DNA of 64,000 nucleotides from assembly GCA_963827725.1 (NCBI GenBank), contig CAWHBM010000001.1:1984001-2048000 (forward strand). Reading direction: 5' to 3'. The position numbers were made by a program, and so were the translations under genes. This DNA comes from VAXT01 sp963827725. Lineage in GTDB: Bacteria > Actinomycetota > Thermoleophilia > Gaiellales > Gaiellaceae. Positions 41,947 to 49,523 of the stretch are shown one piece after another (within the stretch, counting starts at the first letter, position 1; each line of letters starts with the position of its first letter). A model generated the notes under the pieces. That model saw only the letters and a list, made by a program, of their open reading frames with translations, did no database searches and was not told where the DNA came from.

Positions 41947-43076
41947 CGGAGACTCACTATCCGACCCAGCCCCACATGTTGCGCGCAGCACGGCCGACAT
42001 ACCAGCCCGCGCGGTCGAGCGAGCCGGGCTCGGAGATCGAACGCGAAGCGACGAGAGGCGATCGCGCGATCAGCCGTTGCCGGTCGTACACGCGTACCTC
42101 GCCCAGCTTCTGGCCCTTGCGCACCGGCAGCTCGACACCGGCTGGTGCGACGACGCGCTCCACGAGCGGGCGGTCGACGAGCACGGCTCGCCGCTGAGAG
42201 CGCGGCGGCGACAAGCGCGAGAGCTCCGCGGCCGTACGGTGTCTCGGCACGCGCGTAGGCGCGGCCGGCCGAGATGACCGGGACCACGCGGAAGCGCGAG
42301 AGGCCCCAGGCCAGGAGCTCAACCAGATCGCCGTTCCGCGTCGAGCGGCCCGGGCTGCCGAGGAGCGTCGCGTACACGGTGACGCCGGGGCCGCGCACGG
42401 CAGCCACTTGCGACCAGCCGGCCGCCGTCGTATGGCCCGTCTTCACGCCGACGACGCCGGGGTAGTTGCCGAGCAGGTCGTTCCACGTGTGCAGCCGCCG
42501 TCCACCCGCGATCGTCGCGTCCCTCGTCGCCACGATCTGCTGGGCCACGGGTTTCTGCATGAGGACGCGGGCCAGCGTCGTCATGTCCCGTGCACTGGAC
42601 ACGTGGCCCGCCACGTCGAGCCCGTCCGGGCGAACGAAGTGCGTCTCCGAGAGCCCGAGCCGCTGCGCGCGCCGGTTCATCATCGAGACGAAGCGGCTCG
42701 CGCTGCCACGGCCGACGTGGTAGGCGAGCGCCCAGGCCGCATCGTTCGCGCTCTGAATCAGACTGGCCTCGACCAGGTCTCGAACGGTCAGCCGCTCGCC
42801 CGCCCGTAGCCGAACGCTCGACTCGCCGACCGCGGCGGCCTCCGGCGAGACCGTGACGACATCGGACAGCTGGGCCCGCTCGAGGGCCAGGAGAACGGTC
42901 ATCATCTTCGTGAGGCTGGCGATCGGGGCCTCCCGCGCCGCGTTCTCCGCGAGCAGGACCTCGCCCGTGCGCCCGTCCGCAACGAGGTACGAGCGCGCCT
43001 CCACGCTCGGCCCGGCCGCGAAGGCCGAAGGAACGAGCGCCAGCGCGGCCGCGAGGAGGAGCAGCCTGAGCTTCAC
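41943..43076 (-). CDS. D-alanyl-D-alanine carboxypeptidase (PBP5/DacA-like), frameshifted in its C-terminal domain
   Basis: A secreted serine D,D-carboxypeptidase that trims peptidoglycan stem peptides. The signal peptide (VKLRLLLLAAALALVPSAFA) starts at GTG 43076; S54-LTK-57, SAN (in QSANDAAWAL) and KTG (in VGVKTGHTT) form the active site. After TPYGRGALALVA the frame is lost: the expected tail AVLVDRPLVERVVAPAGVEL...RNMWGWVG lies in another frame and ends at 41957, so an indel sits near 42186-42200. The catalytic domain is complete, so activity may persist, but the beta-rich C-terminal domain would be altered. Sequencing error is possible. Confidence 0.88.
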   Translation of the reverse strand: MKLRLLLLAAALALVPSAFAAGPSVEARSYLVADGRTGEVLLAENAAREAPIASLTKMMTVLLALERAQLSDVVTVSPEAAAVGESSVRLRAGERLTVRDLVEASLIQSANDAAWALAYHVGRGSASRFVSMMNRRAQRLGLSETHFVRPDGLDVAGHVSSARDMTTLARVLMQKPVAQQIVATRDATIAGGRRLHTWNDLLGNYPGVVGVKTGHTTAAGWSQVAAVRGPGVTVYATLLGSPGRSTRNGDLVELLAWGLSRFRVVPVISAGRAYARAETPYGRGALALVAAALSAASRARRPPARGARRRTSRCRAAGAQGPEAGRGTRVRPATADRAIASRRFAFDLRARLARPRGLVCRPCCAQHVGLGRIVSLR

Positions 43077-43098
43077 GGGCGCGAAATGTACCCGCGCG

Positions 43099-43203
43099 TC
43101 AGAGGGCACCGCGAACGACGAGCACCGCAGCCGTGACGAGCAGCAGGAATGCGACCGGCAGCGCGTAGCGGCGAGCCTCGGCCCGCCAGTCGAGGCCCCT
43201 CAC
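43099..43203 (-). CDS. 34-residue single-helix membrane peptide coupled to pyrF
   Basis: The frame starts at GTG 43203, overlapping the pyrF stop as GTGA. VRGLDWRAEARRYA, basic and amphipathic, precedes one hydrophobic helix, LPVAFLLLVTAAVLVV, then RGAL and stop. The tight coupling suggests real translation. It may be a genuine micro-protein or the cut-down N-terminus of a longer membrane-anchored wall-binding protein. There is no family assignment. Confidence 0.5.
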   Translation of the reverse strand: MRGLDWRAEARRYALPVAFLLLVTAAVLVVRGAL

Positions 43204-44129
43204 CAGCCCGAGGCCGTCCAGACCTCGCTCTTCAGCCGGGCAGCCTCGGCCGCGGCCGCAGAGCGCCAGTCGTCGTCGGTCGTCCGGAAGGCATAGAGCA
43301 CCGAGCGCGATGCGGCCACGAGCGCGCTGGCCGGGCCGCTCGTGAAGGCGCGCGCGACGTCGGCAGCGCTCGCGCCCTGAGCCCCGACACCGGGGAGCAG
43401 GAGCACAGCACGCGGAAGCAATTTCCGAGCCTCGCCGATCGCGCGCGGATGGGTCGCCCCGACCACTGCCCCGACGCTGGAGAGCCCGCGCTCGCCCACG
43501 AGATCCTCGCCCCATTCCGCGACCAGCCGGGCGACGTGCTGCCAGAGCGGGCTCCCATCCGAGAGGGCGAGATCCTGGATGTCGGCGACGCCCTCGTTCG
43601 AGGTCTTGACCAGGCAGAAGATGCCCGCGCCTTCTCGCCGACACGCTGCGATGAGCGGCTCGAGGGAGTCGCGGCCGAGGTACGGGCTGACGGTCATCGC
43701 GTCGGCGAGCGGCGGCTGGTCGTCCCGGGGCTCGAGATAGGCGGCGGCGTACGCGCGTGACGTGGAGCCGATGTCGCCTCGCTTTGCGTCGGCGACGACG
43801 ATCAACCCGGCAGTTCGGGCGTACGCACACACGTCCTCGAGCGCACGCATGCCGTCGGCGCCGAGGGCTTCGAAGAAGGCGAGCTGCGGCTTGACTCCGA
43901 CCGCGTAGGGGGAAACGGCGTCGATGATGCCGCGACAGAACCGGCTGAATGCCTCGGCCGCCTCCGCGCGGCCCAGGTGCGCGTCGCCGGCAAGCTCGAC
44001 GGGCAGCAGGTCGGTGACGGGATCGAGCCCGACCATGAGCTGGCTGCGCTTGCGCTCGACAGCCTCGGCGAGCCGGTCGCCGAACGTCGCCGCGCCGACC
44101 CTGGGTGCGGCCTCGAGATCCTGCGCCAT
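43200..44129 (-). CDS. pyrF: orotidine 5'-phosphate decarboxylase (type 2)
   Basis: A 309-residue decarboxylase completing UMP synthesis. The catalytic VVADAKRGDIGST (Asp-Lys-Asp network) and LMVGLDPVTDLLP are clear, with VTVSPYLGRDSLEPL and LLPGVGAQGASAAD phosphate-binding segments. The length and motif spacing are those of the longer actinobacterial PyrF group. The ATG at 44129 precedes the first helix by about 15 residues. Its stop overlaps the start of a tiny membrane ORF. pyrE lies 0.6 kb upstream, separated by HU. Confidence 0.95.
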   Translation of the reverse strand: MAQDLEAAPRVGAATFGDRLAEAVERKRSQLMVGLDPVTDLLPVELAGDAHLGRAEAAEAFSRFCRGIIDAVSPYAVGVKPQLAFFEALGADGMRALEDVCAYARTAGLIVVADAKRGDIGSTSRAYAAAYLEPRDDQPPLADAMTVSPYLGRDSLEPLIAACRREGAGIFCLVKTSNEGVADIQDLALSDGSPLWQHVARLVAEWGEDLVGERGLSSVGAVVGATHPRAIGEARKLLPRAVLLLPGVGAQGASAADVARAFTSGPASALVAASRSVLYAFRTTDDDWRSAAAAEAARLKSEVWTASGW

Positions 44130-44180
44130 CGGGGTCAGGGTACCGCTGTCACCGGAGCTACAACGAAACGGGGGCCTACG

Positions 44181-44235
44181 GCATCGCTTGCGATGCCGCC
44201 TGGAGGTCATGCCGGCTTTGCCGGCGTGACCGTTT
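44181..44235. repeat. bipartite hairpin repeat (REP-like), copy B
   Basis: GCATCG/CGATGC (44181-44196) followed by GTCATGCCGGC/GCCGGCGTGAC (44207-44231). Over 55 bases it matches 6379-6433 with only a handful of changes. It sits in the 214-base gap between pyrF and HU, together with the HU terminator; no gene was seen in that gap. Confidence 0.8.
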
Positions 44236-44288
44236 GGTTAGTTCGACCCCTTCATTCGGTTCGCTGCTAGACGAAGTCGCGACCGAAC

Positions 44289-44322
44289 AAAACGGGGGCC
44301 ACGAAAATCGCGGCCCCCGTTT
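44289..44322 (-). terminator. Rho-independent terminator downstream of the HU gene
   Basis: A 10-bp perfect stem, AACGGGGGCC (44291-44300) with GGCCCCCGTT (44312-44321), is followed on the minus strand by TTTTGTT. It lies about 20 bases after the HU stop. Confidence 0.88.
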
Positions 44323-44343
44323 GAAGCTTCGATTGCCCGTGGA

Positions 44344-44646
44344 CTACGTCGGGTGGCCGGCGCCGCTCTTGACCGCCTGCTTGAGCTGGCTACCCGCCGA
44401 GAACTTCGGAACGGTCGTCGCGGGGATCTGCACCCGCTGGGTGGGGTTCCTCGGATTGACACCCTGGCGTGCAGCGCGCGCCTGCGTCGTGAACTTGCCG
44501 AAGCCTGTGAAGGCGACCTCGCCGCCTCCGCGCAGAACATCGGTAATCGAGTCCAGGAAGGCGTCCACGGCTTCCGCCGCGTCGCGCTTCGAGAGATTCG
44601 CCCTGTCGGCGACCTTGTCGACGAACTCCTGTTTTGTCACGTGCAT
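44344..44646 (-). CDS. hup: HU-family nucleoid DNA-binding protein
   Basis: A 100-residue histone-like protein binding and bending DNA. It starts MHVTKQEFVDKVADRANLSKRDAAEAVDAFLD; the beta-arm signature is GFGKFTTQARAARQGVNPRNP, with the intercalating Pro and basic arm. The ATG at 44646 has a strong ribosome-binding site, GGGAGGA, just upstream. There is no long Lys/Ala-rich C-terminal tail as in mycobacterial HupB. Monocistronic, with its own terminator. Confidence 0.96.
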   Translation of the reverse strand: MHVTKQEFVDKVADRANLSKRDAAEAVDAFLDSITDVLRGGGEVAFTGFGKFTTQARAARQGVNPRNPTQRVQIPATTVPKFSAGSQLKQAVKSGAGHPT

Positions 44647-44685
44647 TCCTCCCTCTAACGGTTCAGTTATCCGCAGTCGGACACT

Positions 44686-44700
44686 AACAGCCTGGCTGTT
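44686..44700. other. 15-bp palindrome between pyrE and HU
   Basis: AACAGCCTGGCTGTT is a perfect inverted repeat of 7+7 bases around one central base, 40 bases upstream of the HU start and 6 bases after the pyrE stop. It could be an operator for HU or a weak pyrE terminator; no T-run follows. Confidence 0.4.
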
Positions 44701-44705
44701 TCGGC

Positions 44706-45263
44706 TCAACCATGCGGTTTTGCGGCGGTTTTCTGCATTCCGAGCAAGTCTCCTGCCCGAAAAAGGGGCTCCAGACGGACTCCACGGCGCGCGAGAGCGT
44801 CCACTCCGCCCTCCTCGCGATCGACGACGCAGACCGCGATTCGGCACTCGAGACCCGCCTCGCGGACGGCCTCGAGGGCCTCGACGGCGGCCCCACCCGA
44901 CGTCACGACGTCCTCGACGAGGCAGACGCGCTCGCCCGGCTCGAAGACCCCTTCCAGGCGATTCGCGGTCCCATAATCCTTCGCCTTCTTGCGGACGATC
45001 AGGAACGGCAGCTCCGACGAGAGCGAGGCTGCCGCTGTGAGCGCGACCGCCCCGAGCTCCGGGCCGGCGAGCCGGGCAGCGTCGGGCTCGTGCTCTGCGA
45101 CGGCGGCGGCGATGTGCTCGCCGAGCGCCGCGAGCAGGTCGGGCCGGGTCTCGAACCGGTACTTGTCGAGGTAGTAGTTGGAGCGCCGGCCCGAGCGAAG
45201 GAGGAAGTCACCCTCGAGGTACGCGTGCTCCCGAAGAGCGGCTGCGAGCTCTTCCCGCCTCAC
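44706..45263 (-). CDS. pyrE: orotate phosphoribosyltransferase
   Basis: A 185-residue type I PRTase that makes orotidine 5'-phosphate. The PRPP loop is VCLVEDVVTSGGAAVEALEAV; FLLRSGRRSNYYLDKYRFE at the N-terminus and RKKAKDYGTANRLEG (flexible-loop Lys) complete the site. The start is GTG at 45263, overlapping the stop of the small secreted or anchored protein gene upstream by 4 bases. Its product feeds PyrF. Confidence 0.95.
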   Translation of the reverse strand: MRREELAAALREHAYLEGDFLLRSGRRSNYYLDKYRFETRPDLLAALGEHIAAAVAEHEPDAARLAGPELGAVALTAAASLSSELPFLIVRKKAKDYGTANRLEGVFEPGERVCLVEDVVTSGGAAVEALEAVREAGLECRIAVCVVDREEGGVDALARRGVRLEPLFRAGDLLGMQKTAAKPHG

Positions 45264-45463
45264 GGGCGAGCCGCGCGGAGAGCGTCGTGCGCGAGCGGCA
45301 GCAGGTGGGCCGCCTCCGCCGAGGCTCCCTCCAGCGAGACCATGGAGCCGTCTACGAAGTAGAGGTCGACGCGCTCGTGCGCGCGGCCGCGTCTCGCGTA
45401 GAGCCCGATGCCCAGCAGCGACCCGGCGGCGAGCAGGACTGCGAGGAGCCTACGACGACCCAT
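45260..45463 (-). CDS. small membrane-anchored hypothetical protein
   Basis: A 67-residue protein. The N-terminal helix RRRLLAVLLAAGSLLGIGLYA is a signal anchor, followed by a short hydrophilic domain containing ERVDLYFVDGSMVSLEGASAEAAHLLPLA. ATG at 45463; it overlaps the end of the roadblock gene by 14 bases and the pyrE start by 4, so all three are translationally linked. No family was recognised; it may partner the roadblock protein. Confidence 0.65.
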   Translation of the reverse strand: MGRRRLLAVLLAAGSLLGIGLYARRGRAHERVDLYFVDGSMVSLEGASAEAAHLLPLAHDALRAARP

Positions 45464-45893
45464 TGGCCTTCGGCGGTGGCCGGCGCTTCGGCTTCGGCTT
45501 CGGCGTCGTCTTTGGCTTTGGCTTCGGCTTTGGCCGTGGCTTCGGGGTCGACTTCGGCTTTTCGGCAGCACGGCGCAGGCAGCTCTTCAGGTCGTAGAAG
45601 ACGAGGCCCGCGGTCGGCGAGGGCCCCGTGACGGCCGCGATCAGCCGCTCTCCATCGCGGGCGACGAAGAGGCTCCCTTCGCCCGTCGCCGCCTCGATCT
45701 GTGTCAGCTCGCCGTCGCGAAGCCTTCCGGCCGCCTCCACCAGGGCCAGCGCGGAGGAGGCAATCCGAGCCGCTGCGGCCTCGTCGGAGAGGGTCGCCGC
45801 TGCAACCGCGCCGCTGCCGTCGAAGAGGACAGCGGCGTGCACCTGCGAAGAGATCTCGGCCAGCTCGGCGAGCGCGGTCTGCGCCTCGGTCAT
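45450..45893 (-). CDS. roadblock/LC7-like protein with Lys-Pro repeat tail
   Basis: A 147-residue protein. Residues 1-100 look like a profilin-fold roadblock/MglB domain (AELAEISSQVHAAVLFDGSGAVAAAT, and LFVARDGERLIAAVTGPSPTAGLVFYDL). The last 45 residues are a KPKPRPKPKPK-type basic Pro repeat, encoded by a visible GGCTTCGGCTTT-like DNA repeat at 45475-45560. Roadblock proteins regulate small GTPases; no GTPase gene adjoins. The tail could bind nucleic acid, membrane or wall polymers. The start is the ATG at 45893; an in-frame TTG lies three codons earlier. Confidence 0.7.
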   Translation of the reverse strand: MTEAQTALAELAEISSQVHAAVLFDGSGAVAAATLSDEAAAARIASSALALVEAAGRLRDGELTQIEAATGEGSLFVARDGERLIAAVTGPSPTAGLVFYDLKSCLRRAAEKPKSTPKPRPKPKPKPKTTPKPKPKRRPPPKANGSS

Positions 45894-45934
45894 CGCTCGC
45901 AAAGCTAACAGCCCAGGGAATAGCCTCCCTCACT

Positions 45935-46753
45935 ATGCGCCAGGTCCTAGAGAAGTTCTTCGCCGACCGAGGAACCCACCTCGCGGCGATGATCGCCTAC
46001 TTCGCGCTCCTCTCCTTCGTACCGCTCCTCTTCCTCGCCCTCGCGCTTCTCGGCTTCGCGGGCCGGGCCGACGAGTCGAGCTTCCTCGTCACGGAGCTGA
46101 ACAAGGCGTTCCCGTCGAGCTCGGTCGAGGGCATTCTCAAAGTCGTCCAGTCGGTTCAGGACAACGCGGCGACGCTGGGCGTGATCGGTGCGCTGTTCGT
46201 CGGCTGGACGTCCCTCTCGCTCTTCAGCGTGCTCGAGTCGGCGTTCAACATCGTCTACGGCAAGCCGAACCGCTCGTTCCTGCACGGGAAGCTGCTCGCG
46301 GTGATGCTGCTCGTCGGCTCGCTCGTCACGCTCTTCGTCGGGCTCCTCGCCGGCTCAATCGGCTTCAAGGTGCTGAAGCGCATAGCCAGCGGCTTCTTTG
46401 CCAACGACTACGTGGCGTACGGCATCTCGGTCGTGATCTCGACGATGTCCGTGTTCGTCTTCCTCTTCGCCGTCTACTACCTGCTGACGAACGAGAAGCT
46501 GACCTTCCAGGAGGTGCTACCCGGGACGATCGTCGCCACCGTCGCGCTCGAAGCAAGCTTCCAGCTCCTGCCGCTGTACCTCCGGCTTTCGAGAGACGTG
46601 ATCGCACTCCAGGCCTTCGGCGCGCCGGCCCTCTTGCTGGTCTGGCTCTACCTGATGGCGAACGTGATCGTCTTCGGGGCCGAGGTCAACTGGTGGCTCG
46701 CCCGCGGCCGCCGGGAGGCGGTCGAGCTCGAAGAGGCAGCAGGACTAGCCTAA
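45935..46753 (+). CDS. YihY/BrkB family inner-membrane protein
   Basis: A 272-residue polytopic protein with about six transmembrane helices. Family features: AAMIAYFALLSFVPLLFLALALLG at the N-terminus, the WTSLSLFSVLESAFNIVYGKPNRSFL segment, and C-terminal LLLVWLYLMANVIVFGAEVNWWLARGR. The YihY family was once called ribonuclease BN by mistake; its role is unknown (transport or virulence-linked). ATG at 45935, divergent from the roadblock gene by 41 bases. It converges with rdgB. Confidence 0.92.
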   Translation: MRQVLEKFFADRGTHLAAMIAYFALLSFVPLLFLALALLGFAGRADESSFLVTELNKAFPSSSVEGILKVVQSVQDNAATLGVIGALFVGWTSLSLFSVLESAFNIVYGKPNRSFLHGKLLAVMLLVGSLVTLFVGLLAGSIGFKVLKRIASGFFANDYVAYGISVVISTMSVFVFLFAVYYLLTNEKLTFQEVLPGTIVATVALEASFQLLPLYLRLSRDVIALQAFGAPALLLVWLYLMANVIVFGAEVNWWLARGRREAVELEEAAGLA

Positions 46754-47306
46754 GCCGGCGAGCAGGGCCCTGGGCCGCGCGGGCGCGGTGCGAGTTCTCG
46801 CGCTTCCACTCGTTGCCCAGCTCGGCCACGGTGCGCTCCTCGCCCTCGGGGACGAAGACCGGGTCGAAGCCGAACCCTTCGTTGCCCCGAGGCTCCTCGG
46901 CGATGCGCCCCTCGAGAACGCCTGTCCCGCGAAACTCCTCGCCTGCAGGTGAGATTGCGACGAGCTCGCTGACGTACCGCGCGCCACGGCCCTCGCCCTC
47001 GACGCCTGCGAGCGCCTCGACGGCGCGCTCGGCCTCCTTTCCGCCCGCCCACCGCGACGACCTCACGCCGGGCTCGCCTCCCAGAGCGTCCAGCTCGACA
47101 CCCGAGTCCTCACCCAGCACCCACGCATCCGGAGCAAGACCATGTCCGTGGACGGCCTTCGCCCGTGCGTTCTCGTAGTAGGTCTCGCCCTCCTCGGGCG
47201 GATACTCGACCGCGTCGAGGGGCTCGATCCGCCACCCGGGCAGAGCATGGCGCAACTCGCGGAGCTTGCCCTCGTTCGTGGACGCCAGAAGAGCTAGTCG
47301 GCCCAC
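46686..47306 (-). CDS. rdgB: dITP/XTP pyrophosphatase (RdgB/HAM1), frameshifted at the 3' end
   Basis: A non-canonical purine NTP pyrophosphatase. It has ASTNEGKLRELRHALPG at the N-terminus, LGEDSGVELDALGGEPGVRSSRWAG (metal and active site), GFGFDPVFVPEGEERTVAELG and WKRENSHRARAAQ. After that last helix the frame drifts into YihY antisense and stops at 46686. Removing one G in the run at 46764-46774 restores ALLAGLG and a stop at 46745, the normal family end. A homopolymer error or a mild C-terminal mutation is likely. Its ATG overlaps the MgtC gene end by 13 bases. Confidence 0.9.
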   Translation of the reverse strand: MGRLALLASTNEGKLRELRHALPGWRIEPLDAVEYPPEEGETYYENARAKAVHGHGLAPDAWVLGEDSGVELDALGGEPGVRSSRWAGGKEAERAVEALAGVEGEGRGARYVSELVAISPAGEEFRGTGVLEGRIAEEPRGNEGFGFDPVFVPEGEERTVAELGNEWKRENSHRARAAQGPARRLRLVLLPLRARPPPGGRGRATS

Positions 47307-47995
47307 CGCACCCCGAGCACGTGCTCGAGACGCATCAGCTCAGCCGTCACGGCGTGCGACTGGGCCCCGGCGAGCCGGACGTCGAGCCGAACTCGCCGCC
47401 GGTCGCGGGCGTCCTCCACCTCGAAAGCCCTGACCGCTGCACCAGACCGCTCGAGCGCCTCGAGGAGAGTGGCCGGGCTCTCGTTCGGACCGAGCTCGAC
47501 CTCGAGGCGGTGCTCGCCAGGCCGGATTCGCTCGAAGAGCCGGAAAGCGACGATGCGAAGAGGCCAGAGGCTGACGAGCACGAGGACGGTCGTGATCACC
47601 GCGGCGCTGTAGTAACCGGCGCCGGAAGCGATCCCGATCGCCGCCACGACCCAGAGGCTCGCTGCCGTCGTGAGACCGCGAATCGACAGGCCCTGGCGGA
47701 TGATCGCGCCCGCTCCGAGGAACCCGATGCCCGTCACGACTTGCGCGGCGATTCGAGTCGGGTCGTACGTGATCCCGCTTTCGGTCGAGAAGCGGAAGTC
47801 TCGCCAGCCGTAGGCGGATACGAGCGTGAAGAGCGCTGCGCCGACCGCCACGAGGAGGTGCGTCCGCAGCCCTGCCTCGCGCTCACGGATCTCTCGCTCG
47901 GCTCCGATCGCACCGCCGAGGACTCCAGCGAGGACGACCCTCACCATCACCTCGACCCAGTGCAGCTCAGGCGGCACGGACCGCCTCCACCGCAT
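47294..47995 (-). CDS. MgtC/SapB family membrane protein
   Basis: A 233-residue protein. Four to five N-terminal helices contain LAGVLGGAIGAEREIREREAGLRTHLLVAVGAALFTLVS, QVVTGIGFLGAGAIIRQGLSIRGLTTAASLWVVAAIG and the Asp/Glu pattern typical of MgtC. The C-terminal cytosolic domain (about 150-233) is ACT-like. MgtC proteins affect Mg stress survival and F-ATPase in pathogens; a transport role is not shown. ATG at 47995 overlaps rph by 29 bases; a GTG at 47977 is an equally plausible start. Confidence 0.9.
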   Translation of the reverse strand: MRWRRSVPPELHWVEVMVRVVLAGVLGGAIGAEREIREREAGLRTHLLVAVGAALFTLVSAYGWRDFRFSTESGITYDPTRIAAQVVTGIGFLGAGAIIRQGLSIRGLTTAASLWVVAAIGIASGAGYYSAAVITTVLVLVSLWPLRIVAFRLFERIRPGEHRLEVELGPNESPATLLEALERSGAAVRAFEVEDARDRRRVRLDVRLAGAQSHAVTAELMRLEHVLGVRWAD

Positions 47996-48683
47996 CCCGC
48001 TGGGCGAGGCCGATCTCCTCGATCCCGGCCGCGGCGAGGTCGAGCAACTCGTCGAGCGCCTCGCGATCGAGCGGTGCCCTCTCGGCGGTCGCCTGAACCT
48101 CGATCAGGCGCCCGTCGCCCGCCATGACGACGTTCACGTCCACATCGGCCGACGAGTCTTCCACGTAGTCGAGATCGAGCACGGGCTCGCCCTCGACGAT
48201 CCCGACCGAGACGGCGCCGACGGAATCCGTGAGGACCTTCCCGAGCCCCATGTCGTTGAGCGCTCGCCGGGCCGCGACGTACGCCCCCGAGATCGCCGCG
48301 CAGCGGGTTCCCCCGTCCGCCTGGATGACGTCACAGTCGAGCCAGAGCGTCCGCTCGCCGAGGGCGTCCAGGTCGGCGACGGCGCGCAGAGCCCGGCCAA
48401 TCAACCGCTGGATCTCGACCGTCCTGCCCTTCTGCTTTCCGGAGCTGGCTTCTCGCTGGGTGCGCCGGCCCGTCGAGGCAGGCAGCATCGAGTACTCGGC
48501 CGTCAGCCAGCCTCGGCCCCGGCCGGCGAGCCAGCGGGGGACGCCCTCCTCGATCGACGCGGTACAGAGCACGCGTGTCTTGCCGAACGAGATCAACGCC
48601 GACCCGTTTGCCTGCTCGAGGTAGTCCGGCTCGATCTCGAGCGTCCGGAGCTCGTCCGTCCTCCGCCCGCTGGGCCGACTCAT
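47967..48683 (-). CDS. rph: ribonuclease PH
   Basis: A 238-residue phosphorolytic 3'-5' exoribonuclease that trims tRNA precursors. It shows GSALISFGKTRVLCTASIEEGVPRWL, RGWLTAEYSMLPAST and RRTQREASSGKQKGRTVEIQRLIGRALRA (phosphate and RNA contacts), DCDVIQADGGTRCAAISGAYVA, and DLDYVEDSSADVDVNVVM. ATG at 48683; 4-base overlap with the murI stop. The murI-rph-rdgB order around MgtC is a common actinobacterial nucleotide and wall cluster. Confidence 0.97.
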   Translation of the reverse strand: MSRPSGRRTDELRTLEIEPDYLEQANGSALISFGKTRVLCTASIEEGVPRWLAGRGRGWLTAEYSMLPASTGRRTQREASSGKQKGRTVEIQRLIGRALRAVADLDALGERTLWLDCDVIQADGGTRCAAISGAYVAARRALNDMGLGKVLTDSVGAVSVGIVEGEPVLDLDYVEDSSADVDVNVVMAGDGRLIEVQATAERAPLDREALDELLDLAAAGIEEIGLAQRDAVEAVRAA

Positions 48684-49501
48684 GCGGCTGCTGCCTCCAG
48701 CTCTGCGATCGCCACCTGCTCGACTTCTCCCAGCGGCAACTGCAAGAACCGCTCACCAAGGACGCGGAAGCGATCGGGGTCGCCCGTCGTGAGAAAGCGA
48801 TAGGCGCCTTCGCGGTCCTGGTCGTTGGCGATGCCCTTACGCTCGAGCGTCTCGGCCACCTCGCGCGCGGTCTCCTCGGCCGAGAAGATGAGCGTGACGC
48901 TACGCCCGAAGACGCGTTGGAAGACGGGACGGATCAGCGGGTAGTGCGTGCAGCCGAGGATCACCGTGTCCACGCCGGCCTCTTTGAGCGGGGCGGCGTA
49001 TTCGCGCACCGCCTCCACGGTCTCCTCGCCGAAGGGCTCGTCGCTCTCGATCAGCGGCACGAGCCGCGGGCAGGCGACCGGGAAGAAGCGGACCCCGGCG
49101 TCGAGCGTGTGCACGAGGTCGGCGTAGCGGCCGGCGGTGACCGTCGCCTGGGTCGCGAGCAACCCGATCCGGCGGTTCCGCGTCGTCTGAACCGCCGCGT
49201 GTGCCTCCGGTGTGATCACGCCGACGATCGGGACCTCGAGGCGCTCCTGGAGCTCGGGCAGAGCCGCCGACGTGGCCGCGTTGCAGGCGGCGACGATCAT
49301 CTTCACGCCCTGGCCCTCGAGGTAGCCGGCGATCTCTCCCGCGAAGCGCCGGATCTCGCCGAGCTCGCGCGGCCCGTACGGAAGGCGCGCGAGGTCACCG
49401 AGGTAGACGAAGTCCTCGTGCGGCATCGTCACGAGGCATTCGTGGAGGACTGTGAGCCCACCGGTTCCAGAGTCGAAGACGCCGATCGGGCGAGGATCCA
49501 T
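48680..49501 (-). CDS. murI: glutamate racemase
   Basis: A 273-residue cofactor-independent racemase supplying D-glutamate for peptidoglycan. Both catalytic cysteines are present: VAACNAATSAAL and VILGCTHYPLI. The N-terminal PIGVFDSGTGGLTVL is conserved, as is YLGDLARLPYG. The ATG at 49501 gives MDPRPIGVFDSG, a normal start; the frame is open further upstream but there it overlaps the divergent hydrolase. It is the first gene of murI-rph-mgtC-rdgB. Confidence 0.97.
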   Translation of the reverse strand: MDPRPIGVFDSGTGGLTVLHECLVTMPHEDFVYLGDLARLPYGPRELGEIRRFAGEIAGYLEGQGVKMIVAACNAATSAALPELQERLEVPIVGVITPEAHAAVQTTRNRRIGLLATQATVTAGRYADLVHTLDAGVRFFPVACPRLVPLIESDEPFGEETVEAVREYAAPLKEAGVDTVILGCTHYPLIRPVFQRVFGRSVTLIFSAEETAREVAETLERKGIANDQDREGAYRFLTTGDPDRFRVLGERFLQLPLGEVEQVAIAELEAAAA

Positions 49502-49523
49502 GGCGCGATTGTAGGCTCGTGTC

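Noticed and set aside
45475..45560. CRISPR-like or satellite array of GGCTTCGGCTTT units
   Set aside because: The repeat is in frame and encodes the Lys-Pro tail of the roadblock protein; there are no spacers.
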